A stretch of 64,000 bases of DNA from Sanguibacter suarezii NBRC 16159 (GTDB taxonomy: Bacteria > Actinomycetota > Actinomycetes > Actinomycetales > Cellulomonadaceae). The notes below the pieces were generated by a model. That model had not been told where the DNA came from, ran no database searches, and was given only the letters and a program-made list of their open reading frames with translations. Of the stretch, positions 47,853 to 57,945 are shown in pieces. Location: contig NZ_BCRT01000011.1 of assembly GCF_001552735.1 (NCBI RefSeq), forward strand, positions 62,001 through 126,000, given 5' to 3'. Position 1 is the first letter of the stretch; every line of letters begins with the position of its first letter. A program made the position numbers and the translations under genes.

Positions 47853-49016
47853 GTGATTACGTCGCGAGTTGGTGTGGTGGTGTCGCTCGGGCGCGCCTGG
47901 TCCGGAGCCCAAGAGCTCACCGTCGACGTCGAGGGCGTCGGACCCGTGCGGTCCCTCGCCTACCCCGACCTCGTCGGCCCGGCCGCCCCCGGGGACACAG
48001 TCGTCCTCAACACCACCGCCCTGGACCGCGGGCTCGGCACCGGGGGGTACGCCCTGGTCATCACGGTGCTGTCGGCCGACGCCGGTGCCGGTGGGGCCGC
48101 AGCCCCCACCGCGCCCCCTGCCAGCGGTCCCGGTCACCTCGTCAAGGCCCGCTACACCCCGCTGCAGACCATGGTGCTGGGCGTCGACGAGCAGGAGTCC
48201 CCCCACCACGAGGTGCTGCGCGAGGCCGACGACCTCGCCGGGCTGCCCGTGGTGGTCGCCGACCTGCACTCAGCCCTGCCCGCGATCGTGGCCGGCGCCC
48301 GCCTGGACGCCGCACAGCGCGGCGCACCGGCCCCCCGCGTCGTCTACGTCATGACCGACGGCGGCGCCCTCCCGGCCGCCTTCTCCCGCACGGTCGCCGG
48401 CCTGCGCGACGCCGGCTGGTTGGCCGCGTGCATCACCGTCGGACAGGCCTACGGCGGCGACCACGAGGCCGTCACCACCCACACCGGGCTGCTCGCCGCA
48501 GCCACCGTGCTCGACGCCGACCTCGTCGTGGTCGCCCAGGGCCCGGGCAACCTCGGCACCGGGACCCGCTGGGGATTCTCCGGGGTGAGCGCCGGGGAGG
48601 TGATCAATGCCGCTGCCGTGCTCGGGGGCCGTCCCGTCGCCTCCCTGCGCATCTCCGGCGCTGACCCGCGCGACCGCCACCTCGGCGTCTCCCACCACTC
48701 CCTGACCGCCTACGGGCGGGTGGCGCTGCGCCCGGCCGACGTCGTCGTGCCGGTCCTCGCCCGAACGCCTGAGGCCTTCGCCGCGGGGGGCGGGGACCCG
48801 GTCGCTCTCGATGCGCGGATCGCCGAGCAGGTCAGCGCGCTGGCGGCTGCCGGGCACCGGCTGGTCACGGTGGAGACCTCCCCGGAGCTGCTCAGCGCCC
48901 TCGCTGCCAGCCCGGTAGGACTGTCCACCATGGGTCGCGGGCTCGCAGCCGACCCCGCCGCCTTCCTCGGCGCCGCCGTCGCCGGCCAGCACGCGGCACG
49001 ACACATCCGGGCCTGA
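47853..49016 (+). CDS. DUF3866 family protein
   Basis: A 387-residue conserved actinobacterial protein of unknown function. The GTG at 47853 begins VITSRVGVVVSLGRAWSGAQ, the family N-terminus. Later stretches include VVADLHSALPAIVAGAR, VVYVMTDGGALPAAFS, VVAQGPGNLGTGTRWGFSG and the His-rich LGVSHHSLTAYGRVAL. No signal peptide. It is divergent from pafBC, a common arrangement, which hints at a link with DNA-damage or proteasome-related functions. Confidence 0.85.
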   Translation: MITSRVGVVVSLGRAWSGAQELTVDVEGVGPVRSLAYPDLVGPAAPGDTVVLNTTALDRGLGTGGYALVITVLSADAGAGGAAAPTAPPASGPGHLVKARYTPLQTMVLGVDEQESPHHEVLREADDLAGLPVVVADLHSALPAIVAGARLDAAQRGAPAPRVVYVMTDGGALPAAFSRTVAGLRDAGWLAACITVGQAYGGDHEAVTTHTGLLAAATVLDADLVVVAQGPGNLGTGTRWGFSGVSAGEVINAAAVLGGRPVASLRISGADPRDRHLGVSHHSLTAYGRVALRPADVVVPVLARTPEAFAAGGGDPVALDARIAEQVSALAAAGHRLVTVETSPELLSALAASPVGLSTMGRGLAADPAAFLGAAVAGQHAARHIRA

Positions 49017-49058
49017 CCACCCGATTCGTCCGCTCTCTCCGCTAGGGTGGGCGCCACG

Positions 49059-49922
49059 ATGACGCCACAGACCCGACCGCCCACGGAGACCCACGCGGAC
49101 ATCCACGCGGCGCGGCCGACCGGCACCACCGACTCGATGGACACCGTCGTCCTCGCCGACGACAGAGAGCCGCGCCCAGGACGGCGGGCGCTCGCAGCCG
49201 CCCTCGCCGCCGTGACCGCACTCATCCTCCTCGTGGTCGTCGGCGCTGCGCTGGCCGGGGACTGGGGATTCGACCCCGGACCAGCGCCGACCGCCAGCGT
49301 CGAACCTCCCCCCACCCAGGACCCCTCTCCCACCGCAACCCCGGTCGAACCCGACCCGCCGAACGAGACGGTGCAGCGCACGCTCACCACCGTGCTGCTG
49401 GTCGCCGGGGGGCTCGTGGTCGCCTTCCTCCTCTACCGCGTGGCCCTCTGGGTGCGACGCACCGTGCTGCCATGGCTGGCAGCGCACAAGGACAAGCCCC
49501 AGCCCCCGCAGCCCGCGCCGGGTCTCACCCTCGAGGCCCTCCCGCTCACCGAGCTGCGCGAGGCCGCCACCCACGCCGAGACGCTCCTGCACGAGGGGGA
49601 CAGCTCCCCCGACGCGATCATCGCCGCATGGCTGGCCCTCCAGGAGGCCGCGGAGCGCAGCGGGGCGACCCGTGCCCCCGCCCAGACCCCCACCGAGTTC
49701 ACCGTCGAGGTCCTCTCCTCGACGCCCGCCTCCCCCGCGGCCGTCACCGAGCTCCTCGGCCTCTTCCACCTGGCCCGCTTCGCCCGCGCCGACATGACCC
49801 CGGCGCAGGTGGCCGCAGCCGGAACAGCCCTGCGCCAGCTCATCGAGGACTTCAGCCGCGCCGTGAGAGACCGGCCGACCTCCCCCACCCCTGACCACCC
49901 TCCGACGGAGCCGGCACCATGA
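49059..49922 (+). CDS. DUF4129 membrane protein
   Basis: A 287-residue protein with two transmembrane helices (about residues 45-68 and 110-132) separated by a Pro/Thr-rich outer loop and a cytoplasmic DUF4129 domain (AIIAAWLALQEAAERSG, PTEFTVEVL, LLGLFHLARFARADMTP). TAGGGT ten bases before the ATG is a probable -10. First gene of a five-gene coupled operon with MoxR and DUF58; such operons are linked to envelope or protein-complex maturation. Confidence 0.82.
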   Translation: MTPQTRPPTETHADIHAARPTGTTDSMDTVVLADDREPRPGRRALAAALAAVTALILLVVVGAALAGDWGFDPGPAPTASVEPPPTQDPSPTATPVEPDPPNETVQRTLTTVLLVAGGLVVAFLLYRVALWVRRTVLPWLAAHKDKPQPPQPAPGLTLEALPLTELREAATHAETLLHEGDSSPDAIIAAWLALQEAAERSGATRAPAQTPTEFTVEVLSSTPASPAAVTELLGLFHLARFARADMTPAQVAAAGTALRQLIEDFSRAVRDRPTSPTPDHPPTEPAP

Positions 49923-50436
49923 AGATCCTGTGGGGGTACCTCCCGCTCGAAGCGCTCGGGGTCCTGCTCGCCCAGCAGGCGCTCGGATTCTCCATGGTGC
50001 ACGCGGCGATGACCATCATCACCGCCGCTGCGGTGACCGTCCTCCTCGTCGCCCTGCCCGCCGTCTACCACCCGCACTGGCCCCGCACCTCCACCGGCCG
50101 CCGTGACGGCGCCCGGGACCAGATCTCCGCCCTGTCCTGGGCATTCATGACCCGCGACGAGACCGTCAGCGCTCGCGGCCTGCAGACCGTCCGCGAGGCT
50201 GCCACCACCCGCCTCGCCCTGCACGGCGTGGACCTGACCGACCCCGCCCACGAACCGGCCGCCCGTGCCCTCCTCGGGGACGCGTCCTACGACCTCTTCC
50301 AGGACACCCAGCCCGCGACCATGACCCGGGTGGGCCGCTGCATCGACCGCCTCGCCGAGATCACCGCCACGAGCCAGCCCGCACACAGCCAGCCATCACA
50401 GCCGACCCAGCCACCATCACAGCCGAGGACCACCTG

Positions 50437-50437
<1 letters not shown>
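49919..50437 (+). CDS. Hypothetical two-helix membrane protein of the MoxR operon
   Basis: A 172-residue protein with N-terminal hydrophobic segments (about 5-25 and 30-52) and a cytoplasmic helical part ending in a Ser/Gln/Pro tail. ATGA overlap with the DUF4129 gene and TGATG overlap with moxR show tight coupling. Family not recognised. Confidence 0.75.
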
Positions 50438-51482
<1,045 letters not shown>

Positions 51483-51486
<4 letters not shown>

Positions 51487-52787
51487 CGAGCCTCACGGCG
51501 GACGCCGCCGTCTGGCGCCAGGACGCCTCCCTCATCGTGAGCGCGGCAGCCGGCGTGCTGCTCGCAGCGGTGGGTCTGCTGTTCGGCCGCCCGCAGATCG
51601 TCGCCCTGGCCACCCCCCTCGTGCTGTGCGTGGTGTGGTCGGTCGTCCAGCGTCCGCGCGGTGACGTGACGGCCACGGCCGCCACCGCGTCGACCGCCGT
51701 CCGCGCAGCCGCGCTGGACGTCGAGCTCACCATCACCGCTCCGGCCGGTGCTGACGTCGCCGTGGTGCGCGCCCTCAGCCCCGGCAACCCGACGGTCGAC
51801 GCCCTCGTCGCGGTGCCGCACGGCCAGCGCACGCTGCGGCTGCGCACCCCGTCGGTGCGCACCGGGACCCGTGAGCTGTTCACCGTCGACGTCCTCGCGC
51901 TGGCTGGTCCCGGCGGGTGGAACCAGGGCCCGGTCCACGTGCCGCCCTCCCAGATGCTCGTCCTGCCGCCGCACGGTCGTCTGACCCTGGTGCCCGTCTC
52001 CCAGCAGCTGCGTGGGCTGACCGGCCCGCACAGCTCCCGCCGTCTCGGCGACGGCCCCGAGATGCGCGACGTCGCCCCGTTGCGCGCCGGGGACTCCCTG
52101 CGCCGGGTGGACTGGCGTGCCACAGCCCGGCGGTCCCCCGACCTCGCCCAGCTCTACGTGCGGCGCACCTTCGCCCCCTCGGAGGCGTCGGTCGTCCTCG
52201 TGGTCGACTCCCGCGACGACGTCGGCCCTCGGGTGGCCACGTGGGGCGGCTTCCAGGACAGCGCGCCCCACGAGCAGACCTCCCTCGACCTCGCCCGGGA
52301 GGCGGCCGCCGCGGTCGCCAAGGCCGTGGTCGACGCGGGTGACCGGGTGGGTCTGGACGACCTGGGCCGCCTCGCGTCCCCGCTCCCGCTCGCCGGGGGC
52401 AAGCGCCACCTGCAACGGCTCACCTATGCCCTGGCGCTCAGCCGCCCCGTCGGAGCCCCGCCCACCCGGCGGCGCGCCCCCCAGATCCCTGCCGGCGCGC
52501 TCGTCTATCTCTTCTCCACCTTCCTCGACGACAACGCCGCCGACATCGCCAGCCAGTGGCAGTCCCACGGGCACCGCGTCATCGCGGTGGACACGCTGCC
52601 CGAGGCGAACCTGCGCGGGCTCTCCGTCCGCGAGACCTACGCCTGGCGCCTGACCGAGATCCAGCGCGGCAACCGTCTGGAGACGCTGGCCCGCTCCGGG
52701 GTGGACGTGCTGCGCTGGGCCGGCGGGGACGCGGCCCGCGACCTGCGGGCCGCCGCGCGTGCCCAGGCTGCTGGACGGCCCCGATGA
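51483..52787 (+). CDS. DUF58 family protein (MoxR partner)
   Basis: A 434-residue protein with two N-terminal transmembrane helices (about 18-55), a beta-sandwich region, and the DUF58 signature LRRVDWRATARRSPDLAQLYVR, followed by a vWA-like fold (VVLVVDSRDDVG). Partner of MoxR in nearly all such operons. ATGA overlaps on both sides. Confidence 0.88.
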
Positions 52788-53368
52788 GCCGCATCCCGGG
52801 TCCCGAGATCGACTGCGGCCCCACGGTGCCGGGCTGGGCCCTGCACCTCGGGCTCGCCGCGGCGGCCGTCGGCGTCTTCCTCGCCGCAGCGGCCGGCACC
52901 GGCCTGCCGGTGGGTGTCATGGTCACGGTGATCCTGGTCATCGTGGTCACCGCCACGGCCGGGTCCGCGGTGCGCGGACCGGGGTACCTGACGCTCGGGC
53001 TCAGCCTGTTCCCCGCGACCGTCGCGATGCTCACGCTGGCCCCCGTCGGCTATACCTGGCGCACCCCCGTCCTCATGGTCGCCATCCATGCGACCGTGCG
53101 GCTGAGCTGGTACGCCACGCACGTGCTTCCGGCCACCCGGGTCGAGCTCGCGGTGCTCGGCGCCGAGGGGCCTCGCTTCGTGGTGATCAACTGCGTCGGC
53201 CAGGCCGTCGCCCTGCTCGCGGGAGCGGTGACAGCGGTGACTGAGCAGGGCTCCGGTTCCGCCTCGACGGGCACCGGGTGGGCTGGCGTCCTGGGGGCTG
53301 TGGCGCTGCTGGCGCTGGCGCTCGCCTTGCGCGGCGCAGCCGTGCGCAGACCGTTGACCAGCAGGTGA
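52784..53368 (+). CDS. Hypothetical membrane protein closing the MoxR operon
   Basis: A 194-residue protein with about six transmembrane segments (near 17-36, 38-58, 64-82, 88-104, 128-146, 164-182). The ATG overlaps the DUF58 stop. No catalytic motif seen. Probably a membrane component of the same system. Confidence 0.72.
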   Translation: MSRIPGPEIDCGPTVPGWALHLGLAAAAVGVFLAAAAGTGLPVGVMVTVILVIVVTATAGSAVRGPGYLTLGLSLFPATVAMLTLAPVGYTWRTPVLMVAIHATVRLSWYATHVLPATRVELAVLGAEGPRFVVINCVGQAVALLAGAVTAVTEQGSGSASTGTGWAGVLGAVALLALALALRGAAVRRPLTSR

Positions 53369-53491
53369 GCACACCGGCAGCAGGCGCACGCTCGCGAGCA
53401 CCACAGCCGTGAAGTTCTGCGAGGTCGGCTCGTTGCAGGCACGATGAGGTGAGGGGATAGCCCCCGCACGAACACGTGGAGGAATGAGCCA

Positions 53492-54061
53492 ATGACTGCA
53501 CGCAAGCAGCTGCCCAACTACACCGTCCCGTCGCTGACCCCCACCCAGGGAGCCAAGGTTGCCGGGATCCTGCAGCAGCGTCTCAACGCGCTCAACGACC
53601 TCGCCCTGACCCTCAAGCACGTTCACTGGAACGTCGTGGGGCCGCACTTCATCGCCGTCCACGAGATGATCGACCCGCAGGTCGAGGCGGTCCGGGCGAT
53701 GGTCGACGCGATCGCCGAGCGCATCGCGACGCTGGGCGTCGCCCCGCGCGGCACGCCGGGCGCGATCGTGGCAGAGCGCACCTGGGACGACTACGCCCTC
53801 GGACGCGCCTCGACGATCGCCCACCTGGGTGCGCTGGACGAGGTGTACCAGGGCGTCATCACGAGCCACCGCAAGGCAGCTGACGACACCGAAGAGCTCG
53901 ACGTGGTGAGCAACGACCTGCTCGTCGGGCACCTGCACGACCTCGAGCTGTTCCACTGGTTCGTGCGTGCGCACCTGGAGTCCTCCGGCGGCGAGCTGAG
54001 CACCGCAGGCGCCACCTCGGAGCAGGACGCCGCGGAGAAGGCCGACAAGGCCGACAGCTGA
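53492..54061 (+). CDS. dps: Dps-family ferritin-like DNA-binding protein
   Basis: A 189-residue four-helix protein with the intersubunit ferroxidase ligands in HVHWNVVGPHFIAVHEMIDP and the acidic residues of the second helix. Stores iron and protects DNA against oxidants. A basic N-terminal start (MTARKQLPNY) and an Ala/Asp/Lys tail may aid DNA binding. GGAGGA eight bases before the ATG. Followed by a strong hairpin. Confidence 0.92.
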   Translation: MTARKQLPNYTVPSLTPTQGAKVAGILQQRLNALNDLALTLKHVHWNVVGPHFIAVHEMIDPQVEAVRAMVDAIAERIATLGVAPRGTPGAIVAERTWDDYALGRASTIAHLGALDEVYQGVITSHRKAADDTEELDVVSNDLLVGHLHDLELFHWFVRAHLESSGGELSTAGATSEQDAAEKADKADS

Positions 54062-54097
54062 CGCGCCAGACTCCACCGCAGACAACGAGATCCGTCG

Positions 54098-54661
54098 ATG
54101 TCTCCCGGGCCGGACCACCTCCCAGAGGCTGACGGGCCTGCACCGTCCCCCGAGCCGCCTGGCTCGGGGGACGGTCGCCGTGAGACGGCGACCGAGCGGA
54201 TGGACCGCAACTGGTCGGAGCTGCTCCAGGAGCTGCGGGTGACCCAGACCGGGACGCAGATCCTCACCGGGTTCCTGCTGACGGTCCCCTTCCAGCAGCG
54301 CTTCGACCAGCTCGACTCCTCCCAACGGGGCGTCTACCTCGTCCTGGTGGTCCTGGCGATGGTCGCCACGGCCCTCCTCGTGGCTCCGGTCGCGCTGCAC
54401 CGCCGCCTCTTCCGCAGGCAGCGCAAGGCCCTGGTCGTCAGTCAGGGTGACCGGTTGGCGCGGGTGGGTCTTCTGGTCCTCGGTCTGGTGCTGACCGGGT
54501 GCACCTTCTTGCTCTTCGACGTCGTGCTCGACCGTGAGACGGCCTTCGCCGCCGGCGGCTTCGTCGGAGCGGTGCTGCTCCTCCTGTGGTATCTGGTGCC
54601 CCGCATCCTCGCGCGCGACACCGATCCGCCGGGCCAGATGCCTGGCGCCACCCCTAGGTAG
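54098..54661 (+). CDS. DUF6328 family membrane protein
   Basis: A 187-residue protein with the family segment ERMDRNWSELLQELRVTQTG followed by four transmembrane helices. The ATG at 54098 gives the longest frame, but its first 34 codons run through a perfect 15-base hairpin that looks like the dps terminator; the ATG at 54200 starts at the conserved MDRNWSELLQ and is a credible alternative. Function unknown. Confidence 0.78.
   Translation: MSPGPDHLPEADGPAPSPEPPGSGDGRRETATERMDRNWSELLQELRVTQTGTQILTGFLLTVPFQQRFDQLDSSQRGVYLVLVVLAMVATALLVAPVALHRRLFRRQRKALVVSQGDRLARVGLLVLGLVLTGCTFLLFDVVLDRETAFAAGGFVGAVLLLLWYLVPRILARDTDPPGQMPGATPR
54142..54175. terminator. 15-base perfect hairpin downstream of dps
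   Basis: ACCGTCCCCCGAGCC and its exact complement flank a GCCT loop. It lies 80 bases after dps, inside the 5' part of the longest DUF6328 frame. Confidence 0.75.
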
Positions 54662-54670
54662 GCTCGTCGG

Positions 54671-55354
54671 GTGACCTCCCCCGTGCCACCGCAGCCTCCC
54701 TCGACGGGCAGCGGACCGCTGCTCTCCACGATCTCCGGGACCACGGTGCACGAGCTGGTGGTCAAGAAGTCTCGTTTCATCACCCGCGTGTCCCACGTCG
54801 ACTCCCTCGCCGACGCCGAGGCGGTCATCGCCGCCGTGCGCAAGCAGTACTGGGACGCCCGGCACAACTGCACCGCCCTCGTCGTGGGGCCCGGCGGTGA
54901 CCAGCAGCGCTCCTCCGACGACGGCGAACCCTCCGGCACGGCCGGCATCCCGATGCTCGAGGTGCTGCGCCACCGCGGCCTGACGGACGTCGTGGCTGTC
55001 GTGACCCGGTACTTCGGCGGGGTGCTGCTCGGGGCGGGCGGCCTGGTGCGGGCGTACTCCACGGCGGTCAGCCAGGCTCTGGACGCTGCCACCCTCGTGC
55101 GCCGAGAGATGCGGGCCGAGGTGGTGCTGCAGGCCGGCCACAGCGAGGCCGGACGGCTCGAGCACGTGCTCCGCGACTGGTCGCTGACACATCAGGCAAC
55201 GTTCCTGCCTGTCGTCTACGACGTCGGGGCGACCTTCACGTTGCTCGTCCCGCCGGCTCGGATCGCTCAGCTCGAGGAAGCCGTCGCGGCAGCCACCGCC
55301 GGTGCGGTCTCGGTGGACGTGCGCGGGTGGCAGGTGACCGACGTCCCGGGGTGA
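54671..55354 (+). CDS. IMPACT/YigZ family protein
   Basis: A 227-residue protein with the UPF0029 N-terminal domain: VKKSRFITRVSHVDS, DARHNCTALVVG, SSDDGEPSGTAGIPMLEVL, and VVTRYFGGVLLGAGGLVRAYSTA, then a ferredoxin-like C-terminal domain. Bacterial members are conserved but their role is unsettled, possibly translation-related. GTG start six bases after TAGGCT suggests leaderless expression. Confidence 0.9.
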   Translation: MTSPVPPQPPSTGSGPLLSTISGTTVHELVVKKSRFITRVSHVDSLADAEAVIAAVRKQYWDARHNCTALVVGPGGDQQRSSDDGEPSGTAGIPMLEVLRHRGLTDVVAVVTRYFGGVLLGAGGLVRAYSTAVSQALDAATLVRREMRAEVVLQAGHSEAGRLEHVLRDWSLTHQATFLPVVYDVGATFTLLVPPARIAQLEEAVAAATAGAVSVDVRGWQVTDVPG

Positions 55355-55390
55355 CCCCGCGGGCGACGTCGTTGGCTCACCGCCTCCTGC

Positions 55391-55990
55391 TCACCAGGTC
55401 CAGCCGCGTGAGCAGAGCTCAAGCTCCTTGCGCATCCGGGTCTCTTCGTTGACCGTCCACGACCCGGTGGACTCGTCCGGCACGGGCGGCGCCTCGGCCT
55501 CGGCCAGCACGCCGATGAGGCGACAAGCCTCGGCGAGCAAGGCGTCGTAGGCGTACTGGGTCGCCCGCAGGTGATGGGCCAGCGCGATGGTCGAGCTGTC
55601 CTGCTCCAGCCGCTGGATCTCCGCTGAGAGCGCCGTCAGCCGGCACTGCAGGGCGAGAACTTCGAAGGGGTCGTCGTCCTGGCTGTGATCGACCGCCGGA
55701 CGGCGGAGCACGTGCATGTGCCGAGCCATGAAGGCTAGCTCGCCGCCGTTCTCGGCATGCCTGCCCGGGCTGCGCCAGCGCCCCTGCTGCCCTCCGGTGC
55801 GGGATCCGGCGCCGCTGGACCGGGTGCTGCTGAGCCCGGCGCTGTGCTGGCCCATGGTTGCGTGCGGAGCGCTCCGTGCGCTGTGCCGGCGCCGTGCATG
55901 CCGGGCGGGTGCTGCGCGCCGCGCGGTGGCCGCTATGACACCGGCTGCGCACACGAGAGTGATGCTGACCGTGAAGATGATCCAACCCAT
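55391..55990 (-). CDS. Hypothetical protein with N-terminal membrane helix
   Basis: A 199-residue protein: a helix at 2-22 (GWIIFTVSITLVCAAGVIAA), a basic Ser/Arg/Gly-rich linker to about 90, then a helical, coiled-coil-like domain (LQCRLTALSAEIQRLEQD) and an acidic stretch. No family recognised. Codon bias fits a real gene less clearly in the linker. Confidence 0.6.
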   Translation of the reverse strand: MGWIIFTVSITLVCAAGVIAATARRAAPARHARRRHSARSAPHATMGQHSAGLSSTRSSGAGSRTGGQQGRWRSPGRHAENGGELAFMARHMHVLRRPAVDHSQDDDPFEVLALQCRLTALSAEIQRLEQDSSTIALAHHLRATQYAYDALLAEACRLIGVLAEAEAPPVPDESTGSWTVNEETRMRKELELCSRGWTW

Positions 55991-56143
55991 GTCTCTGCCC
56001 TCACCACTGGGGGATTTCAGCGTAGGTCGGTTGCAGCGAACCTGCCCGGCTCGCGAGGACGGTCCGCGGGCAGTCGTGCCGCCACGTCGTCCGGACCAGC
56101 GCAGACGTGAGGAAACTCTGTCAGCATCCCTTCGCTGAGACGA

Positions 56144-56431
56144 TCAGACGGGGTACCACCGTCCGCCGTAGCGTCGGGTCAGCGTGACGGTGCCGAGGTC
56201 AGCCAGGGCACCTGTCGTGGCGCAGACGTGGTCGGCCACGCGTGCTGCAGCAGGGTCGTCGTCGGCGGTGAAGCGGACGGTGATGCGAGCCTGGCCGGCG
56301 ACCACGGAGACGTCGGAGGCCTCGACGGTGGTCAGCTCGGTCCCAGCTGCGACGGCGGCAGGCAGCACCGTCTCCGGGCGCACCCCGGGGCGCAGCATCC
56401 CGATGACGCTCATGACTCGGTAGGACGGCAT
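56144..56431 (-). CDS. Hypothetical 95-residue protein
   Basis: A compact alpha/beta-type protein (MPSYRVMSVIGMLRPG, ARITVRFTADDDPAA) with no Cys pair or membrane segment. The ATG lies six bases after TAGGCT on the minus strand, a likely leaderless start, just downstream of the degenerate recombinase gene. Function unknown. Confidence 0.6.
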   Translation of the reverse strand: MPSYRVMSVIGMLRPGVRPETVLPAAVAAGTELTTVEASDVSVVAGQARITVRFTADDDPAAARVADHVCATTGALADLGTVTLTRRYGGRWYPV

Positions 56432-56440
56432 CGGGTCAGC

Positions 56441-57046
56441 CTAGACCTCCTCGTCGGCTGCTTCTGGTGCCTCGCCGAGGTCAGCCGACCATGCGCGGCG
56501 CACCTGCTCGAACCGCGTGGGCAGCGGCGGGCGCAGCCCGGCGTGCCGAGCGTTGGTGCGGTGGATGAACCGTCGCCAGGACAGCACCAGCCCCTGCCTC
56601 GTGATCGGCAGACCGGCCGAGACGGTCACACCGTTGTCGTGGGTGTGATGGACCGTGAGCAGCAGGGCCCTCGGGTCGGAGCCCTCAAGCTCGGCGCACA
56701 GCTGCGCGCGCACGGCGAACCAGCGGTCCAGCACCAGGCGTGCTCCGTCGTCGAGGGGGTGCTCGCGGACGGTCCGCAGCTTTCCGTGCTCCACGACCAC
56801 GCTCCCCCGGTCTGGTGCGAAGGAGTCGATCGTGCAGCGCAGCAGATCGCCGTAGCGCGCACCGGTGCACCTGCTCAGCGCGACGATCACCGCGAGGCGC
56901 ACGATCTCGGGCTTGGCGCCCGTGCGCATGGCATCGACGGACAGCTCGCGCCAGACCTGGTCCGCCTCGGCGCGCGTCACGGCTGGCCGGGGGTACCTGT
57001 TGGTCCCTGCTTCTTGTGGTGAGTTCACAGCTTGAGTCTCCCCCAT
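56441..57046 (-). CDS. Degenerate tyrosine recombinase-like protein
   Basis: A 201-residue protein from the ATG at 57046. The core resembles an integrase catalytic domain: SRCTGARYGDLLR supplies the first Arg (R64), EHGKLRTVREHPL the Lys (K89). The expected His-x-x-Arg box is replaced by PLPTRFEQVRRAW, and no second His or nucleophile Tyr follows before the stop. It is probably a decayed or repurposed DNA-binding protein. An AT-rich palindrome sits upstream. Confidence 0.65.
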   Translation of the reverse strand: MGETQAVNSPQEAGTNRYPRPAVTRAEADQVWRELSVDAMRTGAKPEIVRLAVIVALSRCTGARYGDLLRCTIDSFAPDRGSVVVEHGKLRTVREHPLDDGARLVLDRWFAVRAQLCAELEGSDPRALLLTVHHTHDNGVTVSAGLPITRQGLVLSWRRFIHRTNARHAGLRPPLPTRFEQVRRAWSADLGEAPEAADEEV

Positions 57047-57066
57047 AGTGCGGTAGGCGCTTGGCA

Positions 57067-57083
57067 CACTATTTTTAATAGTG
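57067..57083. promoter_or_regulatory. AT-rich palindrome CACTATT-TTT-AATAGTG
   Basis: A perfect 7-base inverted repeat with a 3-base centre, 21 bases upstream of the recombinase-like start. Its low GC is striking here. Likely promoter or operator of that gene. Confidence 0.55.
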
Positions 57084-57401
57084 AAGAACTCATGAGGGTT
57101 CGAGATCTTCCAGCTGGTGGGCACACCCTGTCGCGGTGTTCTGTGTGCGTGGTTGAATGCGTGACATGTGCCAGCACCTCCGCCCGACCTCACCCCGCGC
57201 CCACCGCGCCGGAGAGCGCTGTCGGGCGTGCTGCTGCCCCGTCGGCTGACCTCGCGCCCACCCCTCGCGCACCGACCGACGCGCTCCCCCGCACTCTCAC
57301 CGGCCGCTCCCACGGCCCACCGCGACCTGCTGGACAGGTCGCTGCCGCCCCCGGATTCCTGAGACCTGGGCTCCCCCTCTCTGGCAGACACGGATCCCGT
57401 C
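57084..57401. other. Intergenic region upstream of the thioredoxin gene
   Basis: About 320 bases with no supported gene. Open frames are Pro/Arg-rich and featureless. No clear promoter was recognised for the thioredoxin gene. Confidence 0.4.
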
Positions 57402-57878
57402 ATGGACGTACTGTTCACCTCCCCGCTCGGCCGCGCCGCAGCCCTCGTGGCGCTCCTGGCCCTGACGACCCTGGGCTGGTACCTCGCTTCGCGGCGCGCC
57501 GGGCGGATGCGCCCGGCGGGCAGGCTCACCTCGCCGGCACGCCCCGTCTTCGACCTCGCGGCCGTCGGTGCGCCCGAGCGCGCGCCAGCGACCTTTGTCC
57601 AGTTCTCCTCCGCTGTCTGCTCACCCTGCCGCCACGTCGCACGCGTGCTCACCGCGCTGAGCGCGGCCGACGACGACGTCGCACACATCGAGCTGGACGC
57701 CGCCCTGCACCCCGACCTCGTGCGCACCTACGGGGTGCTGCGAACCCCGACCGTCCTGCTGGTCGGTGCGGACGGCACGATCCACGGACGGGCCACGGGC
57801 GCGATGACGGCCGCCCAGGCCCGCGAGGCGCTGGCCACGCTGCACCTCTCGGAGCCCCACGAGCCCGCTGCTCCGTAG
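57402..57878 (+). CDS. Membrane-anchored thioredoxin-like protein
   Basis: A 158-residue protein: one N-terminal helix (GRAAALVALLALTTLGWYLA), then a thioredoxin fold with the redox pair in SSAVCSPCRHVARVL and the cis-Pro in LRTPTVLLVGADG. The thioredoxin domain follows a basic RRAGRMRPAGR stretch. It is paired with the DUF4395 gene 67 bases downstream, a recurrent actinobacterial combination suggesting an envelope redox relay. Confidence 0.85.
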   Translation: MDVLFTSPLGRAAALVALLALTTLGWYLASRRAGRMRPAGRLTSPARPVFDLAAVGAPERAPATFVQFSSAVCSPCRHVARVLTALSAADDDVAHIELDAALHPDLVRTYGVLRTPTVLLVGADGTIHGRATGAMTAAQAREALATLHLSEPHEPAAP

Positions 57879-57945
57879 CGCCGCTCTCCCACCGCTTCCC
57901 TCACCCATCCCCCGCCCATCCGCCACTCACCTCAAGGGACGTCCC

